Source: Planomicrobium stackebrandtii
Lineage (GTDB): Bacteria; Bacillota; Bacilli; Bacillales_A; Planococcaceae
Length of the DNA stretch: 64,000 nt
Reading direction: 5' to 3'
Assembly: GCF_030814955.1 (NCBI RefSeq)
Contig: NZ_JAUSWB010000010.1
Span: 1 to 64,000 of the forward strand
The translations under genes were made by a program, and so were the position numbers. Of the stretch, positions 46,799 through 55,036 are shown in pieces; the first letter of the stretch is position 1, and every line of letters begins with the position of its first letter. The notes under the pieces were generated by a model, which was not told the origin of the DNA, searched no databases, and worked only from the letters and a program-made list of their open reading frames with translations.

Positions 46799-46945
46799 AT
46801 GGCAATTGGAAGACTACTGAAATCAGCGATAAAATACGGTCCGATCGCATACCCGATCATCCGTAAAGTATTGAATAAAAGAAAACAAGGCAAAGCTGGA
46901 CAATCAGCTCCACAACAGCCTGATACGCGTGGCAGAAAACGCTAA
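46799..46945 (+). CDS. 48-residue small basic protein
   Basis: ATG at 46799 with GGAGAG 6 bases upstream; TAA at 46943-46945. The N-terminal half is amphipathic or hydrophobic (LLKSAIKYGPIAYPIIRKVL), the C-terminal half is Lys/Arg/Gln/Pro rich and ends GRKR. It has its own strong terminator and a sigma-B-like promoter, so it is likely a genuine stress-induced small protein. Family not recognised. Confidence 0.65.
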   Translation: MAIGRLLKSAIKYGPIAYPIIRKVLNKRKQGKAGQSAPQQPDTRGRKR

Positions 46946-46949
46946 AAAT

Positions 46950-46990
46950 AAAAAACGTTCCGGCATACCTATGCCGGAACGTTTTTTTAT
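46950..46990 (+). terminator. Terminator of the small basic protein gene
   Basis: AAAAAACGTTCCGGCAT pairs with ATGCCGGAACGTTTTTT around a 4-base loop. Confidence 0.88.
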
Positions 46991-47012
46991 GGATTAAGAC
47001 TCCAATTCATTG

Positions 47013-47040
47013 ATCATAAGACGGGCGCTTCCGCTTTTCT
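47013..47040 (-). repeat. Hairpin repeat cluster 4, truncated element 4b
   Basis: On the minus strand GAAAAGCGGAAGCGCCCG (left end) is joined directly to CTTATGATC (right-arm piece), as if the middle of a type I copy had been deleted. Confidence 0.6.
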
Positions 47041-47043
47041 TAT

Positions 47044-47286
47044 TGTCCAGACTTCAGCGCCCAGCTCTTTGGGTCATAAGCCAACCCTGGTGTCCAGTTG
47101 CAGTGCCTAGCTCTTCGGGTGTAAGCCACTCTGGCTATGCGGCTGAATACACGCCGCTTCGCCAGATCGTCTTACACCTGTCAGAGCTGAACAGGCACTT
47201 TCACTTTTCGTGTTGTGCGGCAAAGTACGCCGCTTCGCCAGCGCGTCTTATGCTTGGCAGAGCTACACGGGCGCTTCCGCTTTTCT
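47044..47286 (-). repeat. Hairpin repeat cluster 4, element 4a (nested composite type I)
   Basis: Minus-strand orientation: outer left 47286-47210, inner element 47209-47091, outer right 47090-47044. The inner element equals that of 3d except for one base deleted; the outer parts differ from 3d at many positions. Its first bases (TAGAAAAGCGGAAGC) hold the stop codon of the SGNH hydrolase gene. Confidence 0.8.
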
Positions 47287-48196
47287 AGATATAAGGCATT
47301 GCTTCGCGCAGCGCAAAGTAGCCGGTTGGGCTGTCGCTAGAAGGCCGCTGTGCTGTTTCTTCGGCATCATTACTCTCAGAAGCCTCTTGCTCATCCTGGT
47401 CCTGTGCTTCCATGATTTCCTCGAAAGACAATGGATTCGGAGGCGGCAGTTCAAAATCCTCCACCGTCCAGCCTTCCTGGTATTCAGTGAAAAATGCATT
47501 GGCCATCGCCTGATAACCGGCTGTGTTCGGATGGACATCAGCTGGATTCGGAACTTTATCCACAGCATTCGAACCAAATGATTGGTCAACCGATACAAAA
47601 ACAGCCCCTGCCTTTTCAGCCGATCGCTGAAGAATTTTATTAAGCCGATCAAGCTGTTTAGCAGTCCCATTTTTTTGGTTTTCTCGAACGTGCGGATAAG
47701 CAAAGTAATAACCCATCACGTAAACAGTTGCATCGGGAGATTGTTCAGCAAGCTCTGCCAGAATCAAGTCCATGTTCTTTCTTGCCTCGTTTAGTGCAAA
47801 GTCTACCTGGACCTGCTGGAAAACCAAAGAACCCTGCGCTGAATCATTCTGCACCAGTCGCAGTAAATCATTGGCCCCAGCTGATACAGTGATGAGATTG
47901 GCTGAAGACAGAACTTCCTGCGCTTCGTCACTTTGAATGCTTTCTAATACATCCGTAGTGGTAAAGCCCGGAAATGCCAGGTTTTTCGAATAAAACGCAA
48001 CAGGCTGATTGCGCGACAGCTCCTGTGCAATCAAATCCGCGTAACCGGCATCTATTTGGCGGTCAGGTGTCTGCCCCGCTGCGAGCGAGTCACCGATGGC
48101 GATATAAGCTGCTGGAATTTGAAGCTCTGCCTGTGCAGCAACTGTTCCGCTGAATAACAGAAATCCTGTCATTGCCGCAATCCAATACTTCTTCAT
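47285..48196 (-). CDS. Secreted SGNH/GDSL-family lipase/esterase
   Basis: 303 residues. Signal peptide residues 1-23 (hydrophobic core, AQAE cleavage region). Catalytic blocks are GDSLAAG (Ser near 37), SAGANDLL (Gly/Asn oxyanion residues, near 104) and DVHPNTAGY (Asp-x-x-His dyad, near 221). It would hydrolyse esters outside the cell. The C-terminal 50 residues are acidic and Gln/Ser rich with no clear fold. ATG at 48196 follows AGAGGTG by 6 bases. The gene begins a few bases after the second M29 peptidase and is co-directional. Its TAG stop is the first codon of repeat element 4a. Confidence 0.88.
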   Translation of the reverse strand: MKKYWIAAMTGFLLFSGTVAAQAELQIPAAYIAIGDSLAAGQTPDRQIDAGYADLIAQELSRNQPVAFYSKNLAFPGFTTTDVLESIQSDEAQEVLSSANLITVSAGANDLLRLVQNDSAQGSLVFQQVQVDFALNEARKNMDLILAELAEQSPDATVYVMGYYFAYPHVRENQKNGTAKQLDRLNKILQRSAEKAGAVFVSVDQSFGSNAVDKVPNPADVHPNTAGYQAMANAFFTEYQEGWTVEDFELPPPNPLSFEEIMEAQDQDEQEASESNDAEETAQRPSSDSPTGYFALREAMPYI

Positions 48197-48208
48197 TTCA
48201 ATCACCTC

Positions 48209-49438
48209 TTAGAATGCCCAGTTTCCGTTGCGGAAGATGGGCTCTTTTGAACCTTCTGCTGTAATGCCGTCAATATCCATCTTGTCGCTGCCAATCATGA
48301 AATCTTCATGGACAATTGAGGTATTCAAGCCAATGGCTGCCAGTTGTTTGCGCTCTAAATCGCGTGCCCCTTCGTAGCAGGTCGGATAAGAATCCCCGAT
48401 TGCCAAATGATTCGAAGCATTTTCATCGAATAGGGTATTGTAGAACAGTATGTTCGAATCAGAAATTGGCGAATGGTCCGGTACCAGTGCCACTTCTCCC
48501 AAATAAGCCGCCCCCTCATCCGTATTGATCATTTCGCTGAGCAGCTCTTGGCCAGTTTCCGCTTTTGCATCAACAATTTTTCCTTTTTCAAAAGTCAGCG
48601 TAAAGCCATCAATAACATTCCCTTGGTAAACCAAAGGCTTTGTGTTGCGGACCGTGCCGTCCACTCCATGTTTTAACGGAACGGTATAAACTTCCTCTGT
48701 TGGCATATTGGCAATAAACGGATTGCCTTGAGGCGTTTTTGACGCGCCTGACATCCAAATATGCTTATTTGGCAGCTCAATGGTCAGATCTGTTCCTGGT
48801 GCGCTGTAGTGCAATTTCACGTAGCGTTTGTTGTTTAATTGACTAGCCCGCTGCTCCAATAAAGCGATGTGGTTTTTCCAGGCCTCGACTGCATCTCCTT
48901 CGCCAATGCGGACTGTTTTAAAAATGGCTTGCCAAAGTGCATCCATTTGTTTTTCAGCTGATAAATCCGGAAAGACTTTTTGCGCCCACTTCGGCGATGG
49001 GATGGCTACAATCGACCATGCAATTTTATCTGTTCCCACTGCCTGGCGGTATCGTTCTAATGCTTTTCCGGCAGACTTTTGCGAATCAGACAGTCGTTTC
49101 GCCGGAATACCAGTTAACAAATCTGGATCTTCCGCATCAATCCATAGGAAAGAACCGCCTGTATTGATCACTTCATCACGCTGGACGACAGACCATTCCG
49201 GATATTCCTTGAACGCATCTTCCGGCGCCAATTCAAAATGTGTCCGTGTCAGGACTGGATCTTCGTAGTTGACCTGGACTCGTTTGGCGCCTGCTTCATA
49301 AGCTTTTTTGACGACAATCCGTGTAAATTCCAGCGTATCGGTCGTAGTATTGATCACGACCAATTGCCCTTTTTGAACATTTAACCCTATAGAAACTGTC
49401 AAATCGGCATATTGTTCAAGCTTTTCTTGGAAATTCAT
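48209..49438 (-). CDS. M29 family aminopeptidase (AmpS/PepS type), copy 2
   Basis: 409 residues, co-linear with copy 1 at 35617-36849 and sharing GEVALVPDHSPISDSNILFYNTLFDENASNHLAIG with its metal ligands. The ATG overlaps the stop codon of the helicase gene (ATGA), and AAGGGG lies about 8 bases upstream, so translation is coupled. Having two paralogues suggests different peptide preferences, which the sequence does not reveal. Confidence 0.92.
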   Translation of the reverse strand: MNFQEKLEQYADLTVSIGLNVQKGQLVVINTTTDTLEFTRIVVKKAYEAGAKRVQVNYEDPVLTRTHFELAPEDAFKEYPEWSVVQRDEVINTGGSFLWIDAEDPDLLTGIPAKRLSDSQKSAGKALERYRQAVGTDKIAWSIVAIPSPKWAQKVFPDLSAEKQMDALWQAIFKTVRIGEGDAVEAWKNHIALLEQRASQLNNKRYVKLHYSAPGTDLTIELPNKHIWMSGASKTPQGNPFIANMPTEEVYTVPLKHGVDGTVRNTKPLVYQGNVIDGFTLTFEKGKIVDAKAETGQELLSEMINTDEGAAYLGEVALVPDHSPISDSNILFYNTLFDENASNHLAIGDSYPTCYEGARDLERKQLAAIGLNTSIVHEDFMIGSDKMDIDGITAEGSKEPIFRNGNWAF

Positions 49439-50595
49439 CGTTTATTCCCCTTTGCCGCGATGGTTTTGCTGGAACCTTCTATCAGCTTTCCGCCATGGAT
49501 TACTTTCTGGACAGGTTTGGAAGGCAGTTCTTTTGTGAACTTCTTATAATGGCGTTCATCGGAATATGCCAAGAGTGTCAGCACTTCGCCGTCTGCTCCG
49601 GCTCGTCCCGTTCTGCCAGAGCGATGCAAATACTGCTCGACCGTTTGCGGAACATCGACATGGATGACATGCGTCACTTGGTCAATATCCAATCCGCGCG
49701 CCGCTACTTCTGTCGCAATCAACACAGCCACTTCGCCTTTTCGGAAAGCATCCAATGCTTTTTTGCGTTCATCTTTTTTCATTTCGGAATGCAGGGTGAC
49801 AATTTTCGCATCACGGAATTTTAATTTATTTTCCTTCATCAGCAATTGATCCAGGTTATTGACGAATGCCAATCCCTTCATGCCCGGGATATGCGAAATG
49901 CTGCGCAGCATTTCGGTCTTGTCGCGTTCATCCACTTTGATAAATGAATGCGTCACTTTGCCGAACATCGGCAGATCCTCCGCAGTTACCTGCAGGCGTG
50001 TCGGATGCTGCATCAAACGTTCCGCCACCAACTCGATTTCTTCAGTGATCGTAGCTGACACCAAGACCAATTGACGGTCGTGTTGGGTTTTTTCAATCAA
50101 GTCTTTCATAATGCCGCGGTGTTCACGCGCCATCAACTGATCGCCTTCATCCAATACCAAAATCCGGATTTCGTGCATTTTCAGCTTTTTCGTTTTCACC
50201 AATTCATTTAGACGTCCGGGTGTACCTACAACAATGGTCGGTTTTTTCTTGAGCGTATCCAATTGGCGCTGAATGTTTGCACCGCCAATCAATTGCGTCA
50301 CACTTACGTCTGTTCCTTCTGTCCACTCACGCAATACATTGACGATCTGCATCGACAGCTCCTGGGACGGAGCTACAATCATTGCTTGAATTGCCTTTTT
50401 TTCAGGGTTGACCCGCTGCAATATTGGCAGAACATATGCCAAAGTCTTGCCCGATCCCGTTGGAGATTCTGCAACGATATCATTGCCTGCCAGCATCTCT
50501 GGAATCATCTGTTCCTGAATTGGCATTGCCGCTTCAAATCCAGCCTTTTCCCATTTTTCTTGCCACAATGGGTTTAATTCATTTATAAAAGTCAT
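49435..50595 (-). CDS. DEAD-box family RNA helicase (YfmL-like)
   Basis: 386 residues, a minimal helicase core with little C-terminal extension. Q motif near MPIQEQMIP, motif I SPTGSGKT near 46, Ia PSQELSMQ near 77, motif III SAT near 180, motif V ATEVAARGLD near 295, motif VI HRSGRTGRAG near 325. Motif II reads DEGD instead of DEAD. The closest-looking B. subtilis protein is YfmL, implicated in ribosome assembly. ATG at 50595 with AAGGTGG upstream; 23 earlier codons rejected. Confidence 0.9.
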   Translation of the reverse strand: MTFINELNPLWQEKWEKAGFEAAMPIQEQMIPEMLAGNDIVAESPTGSGKTLAYVLPILQRVNPEKKAIQAMIVAPSQELSMQIVNVLREWTEGTDVSVTQLIGGANIQRQLDTLKKKPTIVVGTPGRLNELVKTKKLKMHEIRILVLDEGDQLMAREHRGIMKDLIEKTQHDRQLVLVSATITEEIELVAERLMQHPTRLQVTAEDLPMFGKVTHSFIKVDERDKTEMLRSISHIPGMKGLAFVNNLDQLLMKENKLKFRDAKIVTLHSEMKKDERKKALDAFRKGEVAVLIATEVAARGLDIDQVTHVIHVDVPQTVEQYLHRSGRTGRAGADGEVLTLLAYSDERHYKKFTKELPSKPVQKVIHGGKLIEGSSKTIAAKGNKR

Positions 50596-50701
50596 TTGCG
50601 ATTCCACCTTTTTTTCAATGCTTTTAGTGTACCATATTAGCTGTTTTAACGCCTTTTTTGGCATGTAAAAAGCCAGCCTGTTTAGGGGCTGGCCTTTTGG
50701 A

Positions 50702-52171
50702 TTATTCAGTTGCTTCTTGTTGTCTATAAATGATCTCTTTCTCTGTTTCAGTTACCGGACGTACCGGTTTTTTAATAAAGAAAGCCAGGATCAATGCTAC
50801 TAACGCTATAAACGTCGAGACGAAAAAGGCAAAGTTGATGCCGTCAAGCATGGCGATGTTCATGATGCTTTCAGGAGCAACCCCTTCTGCTGCCAATGTT
50901 TGTGCTGTGGAATCCGTACGTGTGTTCATGATAGTGATGAGAAAAGCAGATCCAACAGCACCAGCTACTTGCTGCAATGTATTGTTGATTGCCGTTCCAT
51001 GTGGATAAGATTTTATCGGCAACGTGTTCAAGCCGTTCGTCATAACCGGCATCATCACCATCGAAATGCCGAACATCCGCAATGTGTACATCAGCATGAT
51101 GCTGATGTAGCTGGAATCCAAGCTTAATTGGCTGAACATATACGTCGTGATCACGACAATGGCCAAACCAGGTATGGCCAGCACTTTAGCGCCAAACCGG
51201 TCGAACAGCCGTCCGGTAATCGGAGACATAAAGCCCATAGCCAAAGCGCCGGGCAGCATCAATAATCCCGAGTCGATTGGCGATATGCCTTTAATGGTCT
51301 GAATATAGATTGGCATCAGGATCATTGCCGAGAACATCGACATGGATAACGCAATTGAGATTGCTGATGACAAAGCGAACATCGGGTATTTGTAAATTCG
51401 GATTTCCAATAAAGGTTCATCCAGTTTCAATTGGCGGAAGCCGAAAACAATCAGTGAAATAATACCGATCGCAATGGTCACCACAACTACCGGATCGGTC
51501 CAGCCCAGGGTCCCGGCTGAACTAAATCCATACAATACACCCCCGAAACCTAAACTTGAGAGTGCCAGTGAAGCTTTATCAAGCGATATTTCCCTGTTCT
51601 GGAATGTTAAATTCTTTAATTTGAAAATCCCTAAAGCAAGCGGCACCAAAGCAACCGGCAAGACAATCCAGAAAAGCACTCGCCATGAGTAATGCTCTAC
51701 AATAAATCCGGACAGTGTCGGCCCGATTGCAGGCGCAACAACCATGACCAATCCGAATACGCCCATCGCAGATCCGCGTTTTTCAACTGGAAAAGCAGCC
51801 AGCATGACATTCATCAATAATGGCATCATCAATGCTGCACCGGCAGCTTGAATCATTCTGCCCACTAGCAGGATGCTGAATACAGGCGCTACTGCCGCCA
51901 ATAATGTTCCGAGCGCAAACAGCGACATCGCGACTATAAAAATTGAACGGTTCGAATAGCGCTGAATGAAAAAAGCACTGGCCGGAATCAAAATCCCGTT
52001 GACCAGCATATATCCTGTCACGAGCCATTGCGCCGTAGAAGCGTCGATATTCAAGTCCAGCATGATTTCAGGCAGCGCAATGTTTAATAAGGTCTGATTA
52101 AAGATGGCTACGAATGCGCCGGTAAAGAGAATGGCAATGATGCCATAAGGTGTTTTTTTCTGTTCTTTCAT
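50702..52171 (-). CDS. DHA2-family (EmrB/QacA) MFS multidrug transporter
   Basis: 489 residues with 14 hydrophobic segments, opening FNQTLLNIALPEIMLDL and holding the motif-C-type GPTLSGFIVEHYSWR block near 157, features of 14-helix drug:H+ antiporters such as LmrB. GGAGG precedes the ATG by 9-10 bases. Divergent from a TetR regulator with overlapping control region. Confidence 0.88.
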   Translation of the reverse strand: MKEQKKTPYGIIAILFTGAFVAIFNQTLLNIALPEIMLDLNIDASTAQWLVTGYMLVNGILIPASAFFIQRYSNRSIFIVAMSLFALGTLLAAVAPVFSILLVGRMIQAAGAALMMPLLMNVMLAAFPVEKRGSAMGVFGLVMVVAPAIGPTLSGFIVEHYSWRVLFWIVLPVALVPLALGIFKLKNLTFQNREISLDKASLALSSLGFGGVLYGFSSAGTLGWTDPVVVVTIAIGIISLIVFGFRQLKLDEPLLEIRIYKYPMFALSSAISIALSMSMFSAMILMPIYIQTIKGISPIDSGLLMLPGALAMGFMSPITGRLFDRFGAKVLAIPGLAIVVITTYMFSQLSLDSSYISIMLMYTLRMFGISMVMMPVMTNGLNTLPIKSYPHGTAINNTLQQVAGAVGSAFLITIMNTRTDSTAQTLAAEGVAPESIMNIAMLDGINFAFFVSTFIALVALILAFFIKKPVRPVTETEKEIIYRQQEATE

Positions 52172-52227
52172 ATTAATACTTCCTCCGTAAATGGTACTCT
52201 ATATTTTTTCTGTTTCTCCATTTCATT

Positions 52228-52312
52228 ATTCTATACCTGCTGTATATTTATTTCAAGTATTTCGTAATGACTATTTCAAAACATTGATATGAAAGTGTTT
52301 TCAAGTTATAAT
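52228..52312. promoter_or_regulatory. Divergent promoters of the MFS and TetR genes
   Basis: MFS (minus): TTGAAA 52256-52251 and TAGAAT 52233-52228, spacer 17. TetR (plus): TTGATA 52284-52289 and TATAAT 52307-52312, spacer 17. An imperfect inverted repeat TTCAAAACA...TGTTTTCAA (about 52275-52304) overlaps the TetR promoter and is a candidate operator. Confidence 0.6.
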
Positions 52313-52344
52313 AAAAATAGACTAACGGTATAAAGGTGAGGTAA

Positions 52345-53205
52345 ATGAATCCTAAAAAACAACAGATCCTAAATGCAGCTTATGATCTTTTCATCAATAA
52401 AGGCTATAACTCTTCCTCCATTCAGGACATTCTGGACGGAGCCAAAGTTTCAAAAGGAACGTTTTACAATTATTTCGGATCCAAATCGGAATGCCTCATG
52501 GCAATCATGGAATCCATTGGCAGTGAAATCCGGCAGCGGCGGATGGCAGCAGCAGTCGGAATGTCTGCAAATGATCCGGAGGTGTTGGCAGAACAGCTGT
52601 ACATCCGCATTAAGCTGAACCTTGAAAAAAACCTTTTTGCGCTATATGAAAGCATTTTCTATTCACAGGATCCGGAATTAAAATCCTTTTCTGTCAAACA
52701 GTACTCACTCGAAATGGAATGGATTTCTTCACGAATCGTTGATGTTTTCGGCAAAGAAGCAGCGCCCTATGCATTGGAAAATGCGGCATTCGTCCACGGT
52801 TATGTCCAACAGCTTATTCACTTGTGGCGTCTTGTTTCTGTCGATAATTTGCCGGCAGATAAACTTTCTTCTTTCGTTATCCGCCGACTGCAGGCGACCA
52901 TCGCTCTTCAAATAGCCGCAAAAGATACTTTTTTTGGCAATCTGAAACTGCCGCTTGCCGCTTCAGCTGACGATGTCACTTTAGAAGAGCTCGCTCCCTT
53001 GCTGGAACAGTATGCCCAAAAGCTAAAAGACCAAGACAACATAAAACAGCTCGCGCAATTTCTTGCAGCAGAGCTGGCAGCGGAAACTCCTCGAAAAGCA
53101 TTGATTGAAAGTGTTCTCACTACGCTTGCCAATGATAACCGGATTGAATCTGAGCTGTCGATTATGATTGAACAGATTTGGAAGCATTTAGCTGACATTG
53201 CATAA
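52345..53205 (+). CDS. TetR/AcrR family transcriptional regulator
   Basis: 286 residues. The N-terminal HTH (about 1-50) has SSIQDILDGAKVSKGTFYNYFGSK, the typical TetR recognition helix. The ligand-binding part is longer than average. Position and divergent transcription suggest that it represses the adjacent drug exporter and itself. GGTGAGG precedes the ATG. Terminator after it. Confidence 0.9.
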   Translation: MNPKKQQILNAAYDLFINKGYNSSSIQDILDGAKVSKGTFYNYFGSKSECLMAIMESIGSEIRQRRMAAAVGMSANDPEVLAEQLYIRIKLNLEKNLFALYESIFYSQDPELKSFSVKQYSLEMEWISSRIVDVFGKEAAPYALENAAFVHGYVQQLIHLWRLVSVDNLPADKLSSFVIRRLQATIALQIAAKDTFFGNLKLPLAASADDVTLEELAPLLEQYAQKLKDQDNIKQLAQFLAAELAAETPRKALIESVLTTLANDNRIESELSIMIEQIWKHLADIA

Positions 53206-53240
53206 AAAAGAGCGAAGCCTCAATGGCTTCGCTCTTTTTT
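53204..53240. terminator. Bidirectional terminator between TetR and amidase genes
   Basis: A perfect 16-bp inverted repeat (53204-53219 with 53225-53240) has six-base A and T runs and overlaps the amidase gene's stop codon. Confidence 0.88.
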
Positions 53241-54687
53241 ATGGTTTGCGCCGTCCTTTGACAGCTTGTTCGAATGCATAGGCATATTCGATCAACGACG
53301 GCTCGGTAAACGCCAGGCCTGAAAATGTGAGGCCAAAAGGCTCACCCTTTTCACAATATCCAAATGGCACGGTAATCGATGGGAACCCGGCGGATGCACC
53401 GATATTGCAGCCATAATCCTGTGGCAGTACCAAAGCGTCTACTCCAATTGTTTTTAACACTTTCTTCATCCCCGGCTCTGCAGCTAAAAAGCGGTTGCGT
53501 TCAAGTGCTTCCACGTATTCCCGCTCTGTCAGCATGCCCGTCATGCCATTCGCTTGCTCCAGCATATTTTGACCATACTTCAGCATTTTTTCCGGGTGTT
53601 TATTATTAAATGCGATGACATCCTCTATGGAACGGATCGGCTGGTTCGGATTGGACTTTGCCAAATAGGCGTTAAGGTTTGCCTTGAACTCATGCTGCAG
53701 CACCGCAAATCCCAAATCTTCCTGCTCAACACCTAAATCGATCCCATCAATAATTTCCGCACCATTGGCGTGCAGTGCTTCCAGTGCCTTTTCAAATATC
53801 ACGGCCTGTTCATCGTTGATTTTTTTGAATAACCCTCTTGCTACTCCTAGCTTCGCACCTTGCAGACCATCTTTTTTCAGGTGCTGCTTCCAGTTATAGT
53901 CTTCGAACGGTGCTGCAAAAGTTGTAATGGGGTCTTCCGGGTCGCAACCGACAATGATCTCAAAAAGAGCCACAGCATCAGCAACGGTTCGTGCCAAAGG
54001 CCCCGGCACATCCTGCGTGTGTGACAGTGGAATGATTCCTGTCCTGCTGGCCATGCCGACTGTAGGTTTAATGCCGACCAAACTGTTTTGCGCGGCGGGA
54101 TTAATAATCGATCCGGAGGTTTCCGTTCCGATTGCTCCCGCTGCCAAATTCGAAGCAACGGCAGCTGCCGAACCAGAACTCGAACCGCCAACATCAAAAT
54201 CACCAAAAGGATTTTTTACTTGCCCGCCTCTGGAGCTATAGCCATTGGTCATTTTATCCGACATGAAGTTGGCCCACTCCGTCATATTGGTTTTCCCCAA
54301 AATTACAGCACCTCCCTGGCGCAGCTTTTCTGCCACTTTGGCATCACACAGTGCATAGTGGTCCTTCATTGCAAGAGATCCCGCACTTGTATGCATCTTA
54401 TCCCCAGTATCTATATTGTCCTTCAGCAAGATTGGAATGCCATGAAGCCTTGACCGCGGACCGGTTTGGCGGCGTTCAAAGTCAAGCGCCTGCGCAATCA
54501 ATAAAGCATCTGGATTCAACTCAAGTACAGCGTGTGTATGTTGGTCACGCAATGAGATATTTTCTTTATACATCAGCACCAGTTCTTCGGAAGTCAAATT
54601 GCCTTGGTCCATCTCTTCCTGCATATCAGCTATTGTCATTTCGTCGAGTCGCTCAAGGCGATACTCTTCCAACTTTTTATTGTGCAT
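53239..54687 (-). CDS. Amidase signature family protein
   Basis: 482 residues. Catalytic triad of the amidase signature: Lys89 (LLKDNIDT), cis-Ser169 in GGSSSGSAAA and nucleophile Ser193 in GTETSGSI. It is homologous to GatA and peptide amidases but lies alone, so it is a general amide hydrolase of unknown substrate. ATG at 54687 with GGGAGGG upstream. Confidence 0.9.
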   Translation of the reverse strand: MHNKKLEEYRLERLDEMTIADMQEEMDQGNLTSEELVLMYKENISLRDQHTHAVLELNPDALLIAQALDFERRQTGPRSRLHGIPILLKDNIDTGDKMHTSAGSLAMKDHYALCDAKVAEKLRQGGAVILGKTNMTEWANFMSDKMTNGYSSRGGQVKNPFGDFDVGGSSSGSAAAVASNLAAGAIGTETSGSIINPAAQNSLVGIKPTVGMASRTGIIPLSHTQDVPGPLARTVADAVALFEIIVGCDPEDPITTFAAPFEDYNWKQHLKKDGLQGAKLGVARGLFKKINDEQAVIFEKALEALHANGAEIIDGIDLGVEQEDLGFAVLQHEFKANLNAYLAKSNPNQPIRSIEDVIAFNNKHPEKMLKYGQNMLEQANGMTGMLTEREYVEALERNRFLAAEPGMKKVLKTIGVDALVLPQDYGCNIGASAGFPSITVPFGYCEKGEPFGLTFSGLAFTEPSLIEYAYAFEQAVKGRRKP

Positions 54688-54718
54688 GGTTTTCCCTCCC
54701 ATTCAATATAAGCCATTG

Positions 54719-54742
54719 AAAAAAGCCGGAGTCAGCCGGCTT
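54719..54742 (-). terminator. Terminator of the Fbp-like gene
   Basis: On the minus strand AGCCGG pairs with CCGGCT and six T follow; the stem includes the stop codon. Confidence 0.7.
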
Positions 54743-54890
54743 GGTTAGTATCTGTATAGGTTTTCATTAATTCATAAAGTGAAGTTTCATATAGTTGGCG
54801 CCCATTTATCTTAAATACGTTCTGTTCAACCAATCCTTGTATGATGGTTTCACGTTTATCTGTAAACTTTGATTCGGGTATGTGTTCCAT
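54732..54890 (-). CDS. Fur-regulated basic protein (Fbp)-like small protein
   Basis: 52 residues. The block KINGRQLYETSLYEL (about 26-40) matches the conserved GRQLYELTLSEL-type motif of the FbpA/FbpB family, small proteins that in B. subtilis help the FsrA small RNA in iron sparing. GAAGGAG stands 8-9 bases before the ATG at 54890. No Fur box is visible; a sigma-B-like promoter is instead (54928-54954). This copy is not strongly basic, so a role in iron metabolism is inferred only from the motif. Confidence 0.65.
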   Translation of the reverse strand: MEHIPESKFTDKRETIIQGLVEQNVFKINGRQLYETSLYELMKTYTDTNQAG

Positions 54891-54927
54891 TGATCCGTTC
54901 TCTCCTTCAAGAAGTATTCCCTTTTCT

Positions 54928-54954
54928 TTACCCTGTAGGCTGTTCAGTTAAAAC
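54928..54954 (-). promoter_or_regulatory. Sigma-B-like promoter of the Fbp-like gene
   Basis: On the minus strand GTTTTA (54954-54949) and GGGTAA (54933-54928) with a 15-base spacer. Confidence 0.5.
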
Positions 54955-54995
54955 CCTCATTTGATCAAAATGGCACTTATTAACCGGAAATAGTA

Positions 54996-55034
54996 AAACA
55001 ACCCGATCAGCATGGATCACTGATCGGGTTGTTG
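54996..55034 (-). terminator. Terminator of the second RlmCD-type gene
   Basis: AACAACCCGATCA pairs with TGATCGGGTTGTT around a 10-base loop, next to the stop codon at 55037. Confidence 0.8.
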
Positions 55035-55036
55035 CA

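Noticed and set aside
47010-47288. 92-codon plus-strand frame sharing a long peptide with one near 38700
   Set aside because: Shared because both lie in the nested repeat composite; not a gene family.
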